64,000 bases of DNA from Climacium dendroides (taxonomy: Eukaryota; Streptophyta; Bryopsida; Hypnales; Climaciaceae). The stretch spans positions 15,318,047 to 15,382,046 of the forward strand of contig OX467087.1 in the NCBI GenBank assembly GCA_950106755.1, in the 5' to 3' direction. The position numbers and the translations under genes were made by a program. The notes under the pieces are model-generated. The model was given only the letters and a program-made list of their open reading frames with translations, ran no database searches and had not been told where the DNA came from. Shown in pieces: positions 25,114-38,519 of this stretch. How positions within the stretch are numbered: the first letter of the stretch is position 1; each line of letters begins with the position of its first letter.

Positions 25114-26358
25114 CTTACATCACAGAGCTTAGACCCTATAGTCTGTCAACAGTTATTATGTGATTATTGTTATTTCATGGATTCGCACATTAATTACAAC
25201 TTTTTGCATCATTAAGATGCATTACTTTGCATTGTTACGGATGCTATGTTTGTAGTGTAAAGAAAATGTTTTTTTACAATCTAGCTCTACAAAATTAGGA
25301 GAGTTTGACTCATAGAATGATATTCTTGTTCTAAATTGTAGATTTCTTTAATACAATCACATACTAAATCATGTTAAAATTTATCTAGATGATCAATTCC
25401 TAAAAGAAATGAAGATGCCAACATTGTTCAATCACTTTGGATTTATTCAAGTAAGATAACTTTTGATTCAAGGATTTGATTGATTCTTTTGGAAAACCTT
25501 ATGAATCGGGTATTTGCCCAATTTTGTATCAAATTTTTATAGCATCCATTACAAATTCACTTTGTACATGACACTATATAGATTTTAATTTAAGTATTGA
25601 AGATTTACTCTTTAGATGACATTTACAAACAAGGTGTTGCACTAGATGATCCGATAATTATAATAGTAGCCAATAGATGACTTCTTCATTTTGAATATGC
25701 TTTGCTTTAGGGCCTTGAGAACTTTTTGATTTTTGATTTAAAATGAATTTCAAAAGAAGACCTTCAAATCATAATTAAAAGAATAAAAATAATGAATACA
25801 ACCAAATAAATATTATCTATACACGTTCACCACTACCTCTTGATTTTCATTTTTGTTATTTATCAAACACTTTATAACATATCTCTGATATATGTGCATC
25901 ATTTAGAGCTTAAAATGTTAAAAGTTAACATAAAAACAAAGCAAAGTTCACTTTATAGACATTTTATAAAATTAAGTATGATTGATTAACACTTTAGGAA
26001 ATTTTGATCTTAGGCTGCCCAAAAAGTGTCATTAGAAAAGTATAACTTTCAATTCACATTAAACTAATATTGAACCTTTTATACATTTATAGACTATTTT
26101 TATATAATTAAAAATGCATTTGCAACCACCCAACATGCTAGCACTAGTCATAAACAAAAGGTCTCTTCAATTAATAGGTTCAAAAATACATTATTTTCAA
26201 GCTACACCAATATTGCCTTACGTGTTTATTAATTTGTCTTTTCTCCTAAGGTCTTGTACTTCATATGCTATATTTTGGTTTTAGCCTTATTTGGGATTTT
26301 TATGCATATAAACTTGTGCATAATGTAATACATAGGTTTGATGCATGTGTCATCAAAT

Positions 26359-29300
26359 TTAACAAAAAAAATCATTTTTGATAAAATTCACGCTGGTGAT
26401 TGGATCCACCTTATCCATTTGTACTCCATTCACTATTTGTGAATCATGTTGGTTATAGTTTGCTGAAAAATATACTTTTATGTGCCCATTATGCTCATGA
26501 CTAAATATTTCACTTATTCTACCTTTGTATGGAATACTATGTACCTCATTATTTACCACAACCACATCATTGCTAGTTTTATATGTAATTTGACCCAAAT
26601 TACACCTTTTATAAATTTATAACTAAATACTAGTTGTAGATGGGAGGTTCCCAATCCATCAAAACGATGCTACAAATAAGACAAATAATAGGAAAGGCTT
26701 CTATATGCTTATTGTTATAATTGTTGATAATAATTCCTTTTTGTTTTGCAGAAGTGATACATGCGCAATCTTAAGGTGCTCACATTAAGGATTGGAATAC
26801 ATCCAGTGCTCTCAATACTTCGAACTCACATATAAACAACATTACAATGCCATACTAGGCATAGAAAATTGTCTTCGTGGTTTTGATTGTGCCTTTAGAA
26901 ACATCATTACATCATATACTTGGGCCAATACTCTTTCAATGCTCTCCAATCCATTGCCTTCAACTTGCATGCAAATTTTTACCTTTTAGAATAATCTGCA
27001 AGAATAATACTATATAAATATTTTTTTTCATTGGTTTTTTATTTGTCTTAAAGTTTTGATACTTTTGAACTTCCCACTCAATAGACATTTGAGTGGCCAA
27101 ACTACCTTACATATTCTAGAATATTGTTTACTCTTGCTACATGTTCTAGTGGCCTTTTGTTTAAACCATCAAGTGCTTCAAAATGTACATGCCATTTCTG
27201 GAAAAATAATTGAACAATATGTAGGTCATCTTGTGTCCATCCTTCATTTCTAGTGCGAATAAAGAAGTAATGTCTAATGCCTACAAGGAGGTGCTCCATC
27301 AAACACTATTCTTCAAAGGATTTGCCATCTAACTTGTTGAGCACGATGGATAGCATCCATAGAACAAAATGTTGATATTTTTTGGCGGTATATCTTGTAT
27401 GGTCATTATTAGGGTCGTAAGGCCTTTGCCTTTGTTTTAGTTTGAATGTACAATCCTTGTCACTAAGTTACAACATGATGTAACCATCATAAAGAAAACA
27501 CATTTGTTTTGATATCCTTTAATTTTTTGGAATAACTTTATGGTATAGTTCTTGAATAAGTTTAGGCCAATTATGTGCATCACATCAAAGACCAAATCAC
27601 GTGACAAGTCAAACTTATAAAGATGATACAAGCACCATAATTTGGAATCACTTGATATTCTTGACTCAATACTTCGTTGTGTTCTTGTATTTGTGTCATT
27701 CTTCAATGTTCGCCAATGGTGAACACTTGTATGAAGTTTTGAAGTACTTTATCTTGCAAGTGGATGTTGCACTTGGATTACATTGTTTTCATAAATATAT
27801 CGTCTATGATTTGTGTTAAGTGTCAAATCTATTTTACATCTTCTACATGTAGACTTCTTTAAAGATTTGATATTTGAAATTTTACATTGCTCTAGATGAT
27901 CTCTAGTGAGTAATTTCAATACAGCTCTTGTAGTTGGAGTTCTTGAGTTTGAATGAATGTTACTAATCCATTGACAAGGATAATTATAATACCCTTACTA
28001 TAAGAAACCCATGTTATTTTGGACAAGCTAAAAAAATGTGGTGATATGTTTATTTTGATGTCAGATATATCACTATGGATGTTCAACAAAATCCGTTTGA
28101 ATAGACGTGGCAAAAGCATGCAAAATCTAAAAAACGTGCCATGTTTTTGGAGCAATGTCTACATAGACATGGTCAAAGGAGGTGCCAAAAGTGCACCATT
28201 TGGCTACCTTCACGTAAGTGCCATGTGGGTTGGCAATGCCATATGGAATTGAGCAACGCCAACTAAGGATTATGATATTGTTTTTAGCAACGTCAACTTA
28301 GATGTTTAGACATTTTTGAGACATTTTTTGAGATGTTAGCTTTGAAATCTAAACCTTTTGCGACATCAACTTAGACATACACCACATACAATACACCATA
28401 TACAATATGTCATACATTGTACATCATATAAAATACACCATACATAATATACTATGCAAAATACAACATATTTAATATTTATGTTGCATGGCTTGAAAAG
28501 CCACTTATAGTGTAGATATTGACAAGAGAAAACAAACTTTTTATACAAGTGAAGTGGTAGGGGGGAAGACAAACTATATAGGATATGTAAATTTTCTACA
28601 TTATACAAGGTGGTCAAAGTTGACATTACAAAAAAGACTTGGATGTCTCAATTGATATTGCAAAAAATATCTAAACGTCTCAATTGATGTCTCAGCTAAC
28701 ATCTCAATTGATATCTAAAATATCATTGCTCAAATCTCAAATTGCATCAAAGTGTGCTAATGTAGTATGCCACTTCATTTTTGTTGGATGCCATGTTACT
28801 CAAATGCTACTTCAAGTGCTTTTTAAAAATTAAAAATCATTTTTAATTCAAAAAATTCCACTTAGTTGCCTTGCCCTTAAGTTTTCACATTTGGTCAAGG
28901 TCTTATCTCATCCCATAGTAACTTTCACTAACTTATCAGGATTTAAACTAAAACCCTTTGTCAACATGGTAGTTCTATGTTTTCTTGGACTTTGTACAAA
29001 ATACAATTGTGTTTTATTCAATGTCTCCCAGAACATCACCATTGCACATGACATCAATTCCTTCTGCTTATGACATCCAAATGTTTTTTGGAACATCGAA
29101 CTCAATTTTGTCTGTTATAGCTGCAATCCCATTTTTGTGCTCTTATTTTGAAAAACATGTGTGTTTGTAGCTAATGTCCAAAAAATCAAGGGGTTCTTAT
29201 AGTGCCTGCTTGAACAAACCTTGAAGTTCTTCAACAAACAATTAAACAAAAGCAAAAATATTTTGTTTCATTCGTTCCACAATATAGGACTTATATAGAC

Positions 29301-29969
29301 CTTCCAATGGTATGAATAATACAAGTAGTAGCAATATATGAGATGAAGTTCTTGCACTCAAAACATTGATTTCCATAGCCCAACAACATTGTTTCTTCTT
29401 AACCAAGACCTTGAATCCATCTTAGTGTGCTTTTAAAGCTATATTATGAAGATTCTCAATTTTCAAGATTTTTGGTGCTTCTATAATACTTTTATATTTC
29501 CAACAAATGAAGTTATAATATCCACTTTCATTATTCCATCCAAAAAGTAGTTCATCACATTTTTTTGGAAATGCACAATACAACATCTGGCACTAATGAT
29601 TTGGACATATTATTGGCAATGCCCATTGGCTTCATAGATTCCAAAAATCCTAGTGTTCTCTAACCTTCTTGTCATCTCAAAATTGTGAAATTTATTCACG
29701 AGTTTCATTTGTTGTCAACCATTTATGTCAATTTCTCCACATTGTTAACATTCATAGCACAAGGTTTTGGATTTCATGACGGATGAAAATTGCTTTGCAA
29801 TTGGAAGATAATCAAATGCAATCATTTGAGGTCTTGGTTTTCCACAATATATACAACATATAGCACAATTTACGCACATATGTGTGTTTTCTATAGGAAG
29901 ATATAAACATTGTATAAATATGCTACCATCATATGTATCTTCTTTTGTTGGGGATATAAGTAGAGGCAA
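26359..29969 (-). pseudogene. Relic of a TNP2-like CACTA transposase, broken and interrupted
   Basis: Read on the minus strand. The N-terminal piece (29969-29745) has CCIYCGKPRPQ followed by FDYLPIAKQF, like the cysteine pair and FxYxPL region of TNP2 transposases. The piece 27706-27437 has DLVFDVMHIIGLNLFKNY, close to the family's D-x-MH-x2-LG-x2-K segment. 27302-27102 (QKWHVHFEALDGLNKRPLEH) and 26598-26359 (YKGRISEIFSHEHNGHIKVY) resemble the downstream conserved parts (DUF4218-type and following). Frames shift and stops intervene, so no functional protein is made. A complete 1.2 kb CACTA element (27996-29204) lies in the middle. Assignment rests on short motifs recognised by eye; pieces between them are not explained. 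Confidence 0.6.
27996..29204. mobile_element. Non-autonomous CACTA-type element, 1,209 bp, inside the transposase relic
   Basis: Left end TACTATAAGAAACCC and right end GGGGTTCTTATAGTG. The outer 30 bp on each side match as inverted repeats at 25 of 30 positions, the first base being T instead of C on the left. CCT flanks it on both sides (27993-27995 and 29205-29207), as a 3-bp target duplication. Inside are repeated words of the type ATGTCTCAATTGATATC and AACGTCAACTTAGA near both ends, like CACTA subterminal motifs. No transposase frame. Confidence 0.85.
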
Positions 29970-32900
29970 ATGAGTGTAGTCCTACTACAAGAAAACAATT
30001 TAGGATTTTGAAATTCTAACCACTTCTTTTTTAGGATTTAAAAACCTAATCATAATTTTTTAGGGTTCTAAAATCCTAACCACTACTTCTTTTGGCTCAT
30101 TTTTCTTGCCTTTTGTCTCTTAGCTCTTACTTCTTGCTATTTATTTTTTGCTTATTTTTAATTGTCTCTTAGTTGTTGCCTTTTGTTGCATCTTAGCTCT
30201 TCTTTCTTATTTCTTCTTGGTTCATACTTTTTGTTTCTTTTTAGTTCATACTTCTTATTTTTTCATGTTGCATCTAAATTCTTTTTTTTTCTTACATTTT
30301 AATTTTTTCTTCTATCAGTGGCAGTATTAAAGATGTGATTGTTTGGTTTGCAAACTTACTAATGCATGAGTGGAATAAAAGGTGTGGAAATCTCCATTTT
30401 GGGTAGTTGCTCAAGGAAGTGCATACCTTGACCATGTAGCTATCCTAACACCTAATGACCATGATTATTAACCATACAATTTTTCTTATCTTTGTCTAGA
30501 AGATTTATCATCCTAAATTTAATTAGAAGATAAATTATCTTCATTTTTCCTTCCTAAAAATTTATACACGTAAAATAAAATTAGAAAAACTACTTCAAGT
30601 ATGAAAATGAAGATAAGGTACTAACAATAATCTATTAGAGGTTAAAGAACAAGGTTCCAAAAAAAGAAGCATTCCATTTGCAAGAACTTGAGGATGCATT
30701 TAACAATAGTAGCAACATACTCTATAGGTTTGCCTTAGTCAAAAGATTGGCTAGCTCTTCTAACCATTGTAGATGGCCACAACTTTCTTCAATAGATTTA
30801 ATCATACAATAATATTGTTTGTCATTAAGACCCTCAAAGCATTCTTTAAATGCCACTTTTTAGCTGTTGAACTTGACATATCCAACATGTTATAAGATCA
30901 CTAAGGTTCGAGTTTCAAATTGAAGATTTCTAAGCCATTGTTTTTTCACATATTGTTTTGGTAGTCGAGAAGCACAACTTTTTCTTGTGAACACTCTCAT
31001 GGTGTTGTAAGGTCCAACGTTTGAAAGGTCAACACGGCAATTGTGACAATGAAAACTCAAACTCTAGCTTTGATTGAGGTTCTTTATCTTGAGACTCTAA
31101 AACCCCCCTCCAATTTGACATACTGAAATTTTAAAAAGTTAAAAACAAAAATTAAATTCAACAACAATGAAATTCAATAATTTGGAAAGATTACCTCAAA
31201 CTAATGAGATTCTTAGATGGTTCTTTTTTTGTAAATAGGTGGCACGTACGCATTATCGAAAAGACATCACCTTAAAGCCACATCAAGCTTTCTCTCTATA
31301 ATATTATAATCAAAATTCAATAAAATAATATATAATATAATTTTTCATATAATGTACGCATTTGCAATGCAATAGTGGTGGAAGGTTCAGCAACAGAAAA
31401 GGTCAACTTAGCACTTGTGACAAAGAAGATTCAAGCTCTATCTTTGGTTGAGATTCTTCACCTTGAGGCTCTAAAAAAATCCTCTAGTTTGACATATTGA
31501 AACTAAAAGAATGAAAAATAAAAATAAATTGAACAATGATACTCTTTTGTTTGAAAAAATCACCTCAAACTAATGAGGTTCTAAAGTGGTTCTTTTCTCT
31601 TAATAAATGATGTAGACGCGTCATTGAGAAAATATCACTATAAAGTCACTTAAAGTATTTTCATCTTTTTTTTTATATTATCATTATTATAATCAAAATC
31701 CAATGAAGTAATATATAATATAATTTTTTGTATATTGTATACAGTCATTTGCAATGCAATAACATTAAGAGTTGTTGACATTTAATTGACAAATTTATGA
31801 TTCAATTTGCGAATTTGTATGTTCATAGTTCATAATAGACTAGATTTGAGAGTTAATGTTTTCACAAACACATTGAAAATTAGGTTAACCATTTCAAATT
31901 GCAATTAATCTGCCCAAAAATTGCTACCGGGACATTTTCAAAACCTTGGGAAATTTTGCTTATAGAGCTAAAAATAGTTGAAAAATAGACAATCCATCCC
32001 ATAGAAGAGTGAAAAGTGCATTCTTTTAGTTTTACATCGATAATTTGGGAGCTAGAAATAATATAATTTAAACTTTAGTTGAGTTAGTAGACCAAATTTC
32101 AAGTAAGGTTGTCCGTTACTAGTCCAACATTGGTCAACAATCCTTGATGTACGAGCTTGTGGACAATGCAATATTTTTGCAATGCTTATGTGGGTAATAC
32201 TATAAATGACCTAATTGGATTAAATTTTTAGATTTTTTTGCGTGTAAATTTGTATGTGTTTTGTTATTTTTGGACATGTTGTTTATTAATTTGGTATCCA
32301 GTTGGATCATTTTGTCAAGCTATAAAATCCAATTTAGTGTTTTCTTAATGGTGTAGTAAATGAATGTGTAACAAGATGATGGAATGGTTTTTGCCAAAGT
32401 CAATGTTGTATGTCCTAGTTGGAATGTGATAGGTGTTCTATCCAATTTGGTATTGAAGTGTTAATGGGTAGTTAGTTGAAGTTTTAGTTCCAATTCAATA
32501 GCTAGTCAGTAGTTGCTCGTCTCCTTCCTTTCATGTAATTGCTAGGTCTACTTTCTATTAGGTCCATCTTTCCAATTTGGAATTCACCCACTGTTGACTT
32601 GTTGAGCAAAATTCAATGCAAATTCCAACCGATTGTGTTGTGTTGTTTTTTTGTTGTGTATGAGTTTATGATTTTGTGTGAGTATTTGTGGTGGAGTTTG
32701 AGAGTACCAAGTTGGTATTTAAGCTATGAGTCAGTGTAGATTGATGGAAACAAGCAATGTGTCTAAATTGAGATGTTGTGCAGTGAGTGAGAGCCTAATC
32801 AGGGATGTTTGCAATGAGTAATTTGTAATGGTGATTTGATCACCAATTCAAGAGTTAATACATTAAAATATTCTTAACCAAATTGGTGTATTGTGACATG

Positions 32901-35900
32901 TATATAGTGTGAATGTGTATTTGGAATTGTGGAAATTGAAGAAGTGTGTGTTATGAATTCTAGTTTTGTGAAGAAATGAAATCTGAATGCTAATGTGGAA
33001 ATAATTTGTGAGCCTAGTTGGAGAATTTATGAGTGTGTCTTTGTGTGTTTAGTGCAGTCCAAGTTGGAAGTTGAGTTGTGTGTGTATGTATTGTAGTCAT
33101 GTTATAGAAGTGTCCAAATTAGAAATTAGTCGTGTGATTTGAAGATTGTTGTCAAGTGCTAGTATGTATATCAATGTTTGAATATGTGTCTAGACCAAGT
33201 TGGAGATGTAGAATGTTTTAGTGTGTAAAAATCCAATTTGGAGTTTTTATAAAGCTATAATGCTTTTAGATTAGATTCAAATTGGTGCTATGAAAAAAAT
33301 ATGTTGTTTGTCAGTTAAATTAGTGTGTTGGGGTGCATATTTTAAATTAAGAAGTTTGGTGCTTTAGTAATGGAGAATGTTGAGAAAAAAAATTAAATCT
33401 AAATTAGTGAATAATAAATGTAAGTTTTGTGAATGTCAAAATTACTCAAAACCAAATTGTGTAGTTGAAGACAAGGGGATCAAATTGGTGAAGAAAGAAT
33501 TTGTAGTTTCCAAAGTAGGAGACAAGGATTAAGTCCAAATTAATTCCAAATCAATAGGTGAAAACTAATACAGGTCGTAGGCCAATTCGGTAGTTGAAGA
33601 GCTAGTCAACAAAAGCTAACTAGCGGAATTCTAATTTGGAAATGGAAGATCCAAATAGATGAAGAAAAATAATTAAGATAAAAAAACATATGTATAAAGA
33701 TTAAAGAATAAATAATAAAGTGGGAGATTACTTCAACCCTTGTGGCCTTTAAGAAGGGAGAGTGAAATTTTGTAATTAGAATTACCAAGTGAGGAAAACA
33801 AATTGCATGTGGATTAAGGAACAATTTCTTTTATAATTCTTTGGTTCCAACGATCTAGCAGGTAAATTGCAAAGCATTCCTATTTAATTGCCTCCCTAAA
33901 ACAAATTATACCTTAGGTTTGGTTATTTTCCAATTTGGAATTTAGATTTAAGTACAAATATTGATTTTGTAGTGCAAAAAGTCAATATTGTGGTAGGTTC
34001 ACCTTAGTTGTTAACATTGGAAGGCATTTTATGTAAATCCTTAAGGTCAAATACTGAAATGTGTATTTCAAAATTCTATCATGTACAAATGTAGACATAC
34101 TGAATGTTCATCCAAGATACAATTTTGCAATTTATAAGACCATCCAAGTTTCATCTAAGTTTTTGTCTTTTCCTATCACAATGATAATGAAATGTGAGAA
34201 GGTGACTAATGAAAATGGATGATAATTGTATCCCTTTCAAGCTCTCAATGGATAGTAAGAGGTTTTTTTAGTGGTTATCAAGCAATTTGTACACTATTAC
34301 ATGAGATTAGATTTTAGATTGCATTAGGGAAGTAGTTAAAAGTGTACATTTTTAACATATTTTGGGAAATTCAAGCTAGGATACTTATTTGTGAGTCATA
34401 TGCCAAATACATCAATTTGATTATTGATTCTTGAAAAGATGATCAAGGTCCTTACATATGTTTCCCAAGAAATTCTCTTTGAAAGTCATAAAAGTCACAA
34501 AAAATTTGTAGTAAGATTTGCCTTTGTGAAATATACATGACTATTCGATCTAAGGGGGTAAATGACTTCAATGAATATTAAATTGCTAATATGTATTTTT
34601 AGTAAATAAAGCTTGGTTCTTGAAGGATTCACCATTGTAGGAATGACATCTTTTTGAATTGTAAGCCTCTGTAAAAAGAATTATTCTTTTATATAAAACA
34701 ATCATTCATGGCCACTTTAGTGCCACTTCATCTTATTTTTTCTTTATATTTTTGGATTGCAAAATGACTCCCAATCCATTTCAACAATATGTATCATTCT
34801 ATTAGATAATTTGTTTATAGCCTAAACTCCATTGAAAAATACTTCTTTAGTTAATTATTTTGAATTATTTTAGTTAAATCATTGCTTTTGCATGCACACA
34901 TGTAAAACAATTGCCAACTTAATCAAGAGTGTCCATTCAATTGGAGACTAATATTAAATATAGGATAACCTATGTTCTCAACTTTAAAAAGTTAAAAAAT
35001 ATTACTAGAGCATCAAAAAATTACAAGAGCACATGGGTTGCATTTTTGTTGAGTTCATGGACAATATCATTGAATTTTCAATTTGTAAATCATAAATATC
35101 CATGTCCTTTTTGGATTTAAAAACATCAGTGCTTTTAAAGTGTTATAGGTCTAAATGTCAGTGAGGTATAGAAATCTCAATCATACAATCTTATAGTATA
35201 CGTGTTGTAGATGACAATAATTAAATTTGGAGTCATTTGGCCACATAGATTGATTATATGTTTTACTATTGAAAAAGGATGCTGAAATTTTACTAGCAAC
35301 ACATTTAGAGATGAAATTTGATTTTTAAACGTACTCAAATGAAAAAATTTAAATTATAAAGTGCTTTAAAACCAATATTCAAACACTTGGTGAAAGAAAA
35401 TGTCATTCAAATGACTCATTGTGTTTGCAAACTAGCTTTGAAATGTCAAAAGATAGCAAAAGAGAAATTGCAAAAAACACATCTAAGACTAAACCTCCTT
35501 TTACTATAAGGGAGGCGACCCATCTAGGGACCCATTCCTGTCATATAGACTACACTCTTTTCAATCAATAGGAGAAAGCAGGACATTAATTATAGCACAA
35601 TCTCTAATGCAGTCGTGGCACATTACAATTGGCTGCAGTCTTGGTTGATTTTGCAACCAAACCTATGGTTGGAAATAGGAGGACCTATATGACAAGAATG
35701 TATCGAACAAAATCTTCAACTAAAAAATTATAGTAATCATGTTTTGAGAAATAAAATTTTGAAAAAAATTATAGAATCCTTCTAAGTTCTATTTATGTAC
35801 ATGGGGAAATTTCTCCACACAAGAAAACAACACTCTAGGTATGCAAAATTGCTTAACCCCTAAATGATGGACCTATGACCGTTGATTTCAAGCCTCACTG

Positions 35901-36640
35901 TCATCACTCAGTTTGTTGCCATTTTGCAACAAGATATGTATGAAAAAATTTTAACTTATTTTTCAGAGATGAAACAAAATGTCTTCTTTGTTGCACCAAA
36001 ATTTTAGATTTTTTTTTTGTAAATAATTGATTTTTTTGTGAATTTTTGTAGATATAATGAAGAAAAAACCATATCAAATAGAAAATTATTTCAAAAAATT
36101 TGAAAATTTCACCATGTGTGCATATTATAGTGATGAGTGACGTGGTGTAAACTCATTTTCCGTGACATTCTATAATTAGAACGTAGTAGACATTGAAAAT
36201 ACATCCAAAGTTCAAACTGCAATAAAAAATTGATTATTAGGAATTTTTTCAAAATTCAAATTGGAGTAGAAACTAGAGTGAATGAACTTTATTTTGTTAG
36301 TTGGGCTTCAGTTCAAAAAATATCATTTTCGTAGAGAAATTTCAGATTTAAAGCAAGGAGCAACAACTTTTTAAAATACACTAAAATAGCATATTTTGTG
36401 ATCTGTTTTTTTTGTAGTAACTTCTCATTTATGTGAAGACAAACAATAGCATAACTCCAAACTCAAGAACTAGATTATCTTCATAACCCAACATGGAAGG
36501 TCAACAAGAAAGAAGTGGATGAAAAATTGCTTCGTAGCTCTCAACAGTTCAAGAAACATTCATCAAAAAGCCACCAAATGGCCTCGTTGTTGTTTCTAGG
36601 TTAAGTGGTTGGAAATGGGTCAGCTCCATAGTTTGGGAAA
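29970..36640. other. AT-rich intergenic region without a recognisable gene
   Basis: At 29984 there is a lone CACTA-like start (TACTACAAGAAAAC) followed by AGGATTTT/AAATCCTAACC repeats to about 30095; I found no matching right end. A 370-bp tandem duplication is listed separately. At 35509 CCTCCTTTTACTATAAGGGAGG is a short hairpin. Otherwise I see only low-complexity ORFs. Confidence 0.65.
31017..31770. repeat. Diverged tandem duplication, unit about 375 bp
   Basis: Copy A (31017-31375) and copy B (31389-31770) share in order AAAGGTCAAC, CTTGTGAC or ATTGTGAC, CAAGCTCTA/CAAACTCTA, ACCTCAAACTAATGAG, GTGGTTCTTTT-like, AATATATAATATAAT and CATTTGCAATGCAATA. The offset between copies is 374 at the left and 387 at the right, so small indels have accumulated. 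Non-coding. Confidence 0.88.
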
Positions 36641-36649
36641 CTTTTTGAG

Positions 36650-36850
36650 TTTTACCGGCTAATTTCATTCAATTCTCATATGGAACCGGTTTTTCCAGAA
36701 TTGAGTCCGGTTATTTTCTCTGTTTTTTTACTCAAAATAGAAATTTTATAGATTTTTGCACCGGTTTTTTGCCAATGTTTTCAAATTGCAATCGTTTTTT
36801 TTCCCAATTCCTCTGGCTAACTTTGAACTAGCCGCCGGTTTTTTCCAAAC
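36650..36850. promoter_or_regulatory. Cluster of CCGGTTTTTT-type motifs upstream of a GC-richer island
   Basis: Five short motifs with a CCGG core and T tail occur within 200 bp: TACCGGCTAA (36655), AACCGGTTTTTCC (36684), TCCGGTTATTTT (36706), CCGGTTTTTT (36761) and CCGGTTTTTTCC (36835). CCGG is otherwise rare in this AT-rich region. Whether they are regulatory sites for the island starting at 36.9 kb, or repeat remains, is unknown. Confidence 0.3.
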
Positions 36851-37194
36851 ATTGACTCAGCTCCCTTAGATGCTCATAACTTCTTCCAAACTATGTGGGG
36901 TCAGAAAAGTTGTCACTTTTTTCGTATTTGTCACCTAACAGAGTAACAGTACAGGACGTGAATACCAACAATAAATACCGCCGTTCATACGTACCTCACG
37001 TACTTCTGTCGAACACATTACGCTACCGAACGCCATTGCTACAGGTGATGCTCTATTGTTGAGGCGTGTTCCTAATGAAGCGGATGAGAAGCTTCAGGAA
37101 CTTGCTGGAGAATCGCCATAAGGAGAGCATGCTCGCTCTCTCATCCTCTCAGACTGGTGGAGCCTGAGTGCAACCCCAAAGATCTCCGTCTGCC

Positions 37195-37233
37195 CGCTCC
37201 CGCTCCAGCTCCAGCTCCAGCTCCAGCTCCAGG
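37195..37233. repeat. Hexanucleotide repeat (CCAGCT)n
   Basis: Five to six near-perfect copies of CTCCAG in the GC-richer island. On the minus strand one frame reads Leu-Glu repeats, on the plus strand Ser repeats; neither is backed by a recognisable gene. Confidence 0.93.
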
Positions 37234-38177
37234 CAGGGCGAGCACGGATTAGAGGCGAGCCGGGGGAGGTTTTTGAGGTTGAGCTCATGTTCGAACATCT
37301 GTTTCCATGGACAACGTACTTGCTCCGGTCTGCTTTTCTGTTTGAGCGGCATCGACGTATGTTGTGCCTCTGTGGAAAGATGTATGCTGAGATTGAAGGG
37401 TTGATGCAGTGCCGTTAGAGCTGATTGGATCTTGGTGATATAATTGCTATCATTCTCCTTCTTTGTTTCCATAGCTAGACTGTGAGGGTGGTTGCACAAA
37501 GTTCGCAGAGATATAAAGAGGTGATAATTGAGTACATGTTACGCCTGGAGGTTTCCATGGTAGGGGTACCTTTGTTTGAGCAGATTGGGTGAGGGAGATT
37601 TGAAAGAGGAAATGAGTTGTAGAGTTGTGACTCTGTTTTTGAATGTCAGGTGGGATTCACTGTACCTTTAGCTTTGCTCTTGTGGTCCGCTTGGAGGTTG
37701 TAACATGATGTGGGAGGTTGTAACATGAGCATTTGTGTCGATGTTCTGAAGGCATGAGCAACTGTATCGAATGAGGATTTGTTTGTGGAAACTTAGAACT
37801 CAATACTGTTCATAGACTTGAGTACTGGTACAATGATTGTGAAGTCAAGCCGGTCTACGTTGTATAGTCAGGAAATGCTTATGTCGTTGGATGAACTCAT
37901 GAAGATGCGATGTTGTTAACACTCAGATTTTTTCCCAATCTCAAAGCGCAGTAATTAATTAAGGGTAGTCACAACTTCTTCACGAAGCAAACTTCTTTGA
38001 ATAATGAGAAGTTGGAAAAAAGCAGGAGCAAAATGGGGAGCAGTTATGGATGAAGAAGGTGTGACCCTTTCTTTGTTGTCTGGAGAACAAGAGTGGAGAT
38101 CGAATGCACAACTAGATTTATGAGTGCAGAACATGCAGCCAGTGCTGAGCTTAGGTTTAAGATGTAGAATGCGCATG

Positions 38178-38519
38178 CTATGCGGAACCTAGGATGAGGC
38201 GTAGAATGCAGGCTTCAGCACAGAAGAAAACAAGAAACGCGATAAGTAGGGCAAATGTGAGCTCTGGAGCAGAATGTATTTCTTGTACTAACGAAGTATT
38301 ATGAGCATGCTTATTCTTTTGCACCGGAGGAGAATAATCTATGTCGACAAGGTTTAGCTGCAGAAGTATATTCTGGCAAAGGGGAGTGGGCACGTCCTCA
38401 TTCTTCAGAGAATGGGTGTGCAGTGAAGGTGTGACTTCCCCTATTGCAGGAAGTGATTTATCGCAAGCGTGATTGCTGAAATTGGGTTCCTCATCCATGT
38501 ACTGTACAATGTTGCTCAT
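38178..38519 (-). CDS. Hypothetical protein, 113 residues, with C-terminal hydrophobic segment
   Basis: The ORF starts with ATG at 38519 and begins MSNIVQYMDEEPNFSNHACD. The first 85 residues are polar with mixed composition. The last part (LTFALLIAFLVFFCAEACIL) would form one membrane helix close to the end, as in a tail-anchored protein. It ends TAG at 38178. No homologue was recognised, and no intron or promoter can be tied to it. It lies within a GC-richer island, which mildly supports it being more than chance. A spurious ORF is equally possible. Confidence 0.25.
   Translation of the reverse strand: MSNIVQYMDEEPNFSNHACDKSLPAIGEVTPSLHTHSLKNEDVPTPLCQNILLQLNLVDIDYSPPVQKNKHAHNTSLVQEIHSAPELTFALLIAFLVFFCAEACILRLILGSA

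Larger units (their letters stand above)
21011..26350. other. AT-rich intergenic region without a recognisable gene
   Basis: No ORF here has a recognisable product. It contains family E copy 1, a 25-bp tandem repeat and family C copy 3, all listed separately. A short piece at about 22935-22985 (AGCCAAATTATTTTCTTCTA, GTGCAAT) recurs at 45763-45810 upstream of the DUF639 gene. Confidence 0.65.

Noticed and set aside
29984..36420. CACTA element starting at TACTACAAGAAAAC (29984) and ending near TTTTTTGTAGTA (36413)
   Set aside because: The flanking triplets differ (TCC versus ACT) and the ends agree for only a few bases, so no pair is supported.
36650..36850. Telomere-like or CRISPR-like regular repeat
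   Set aside because: The CCGG-T motifs are unevenly spaced and lack conserved repeat-spacer structure.
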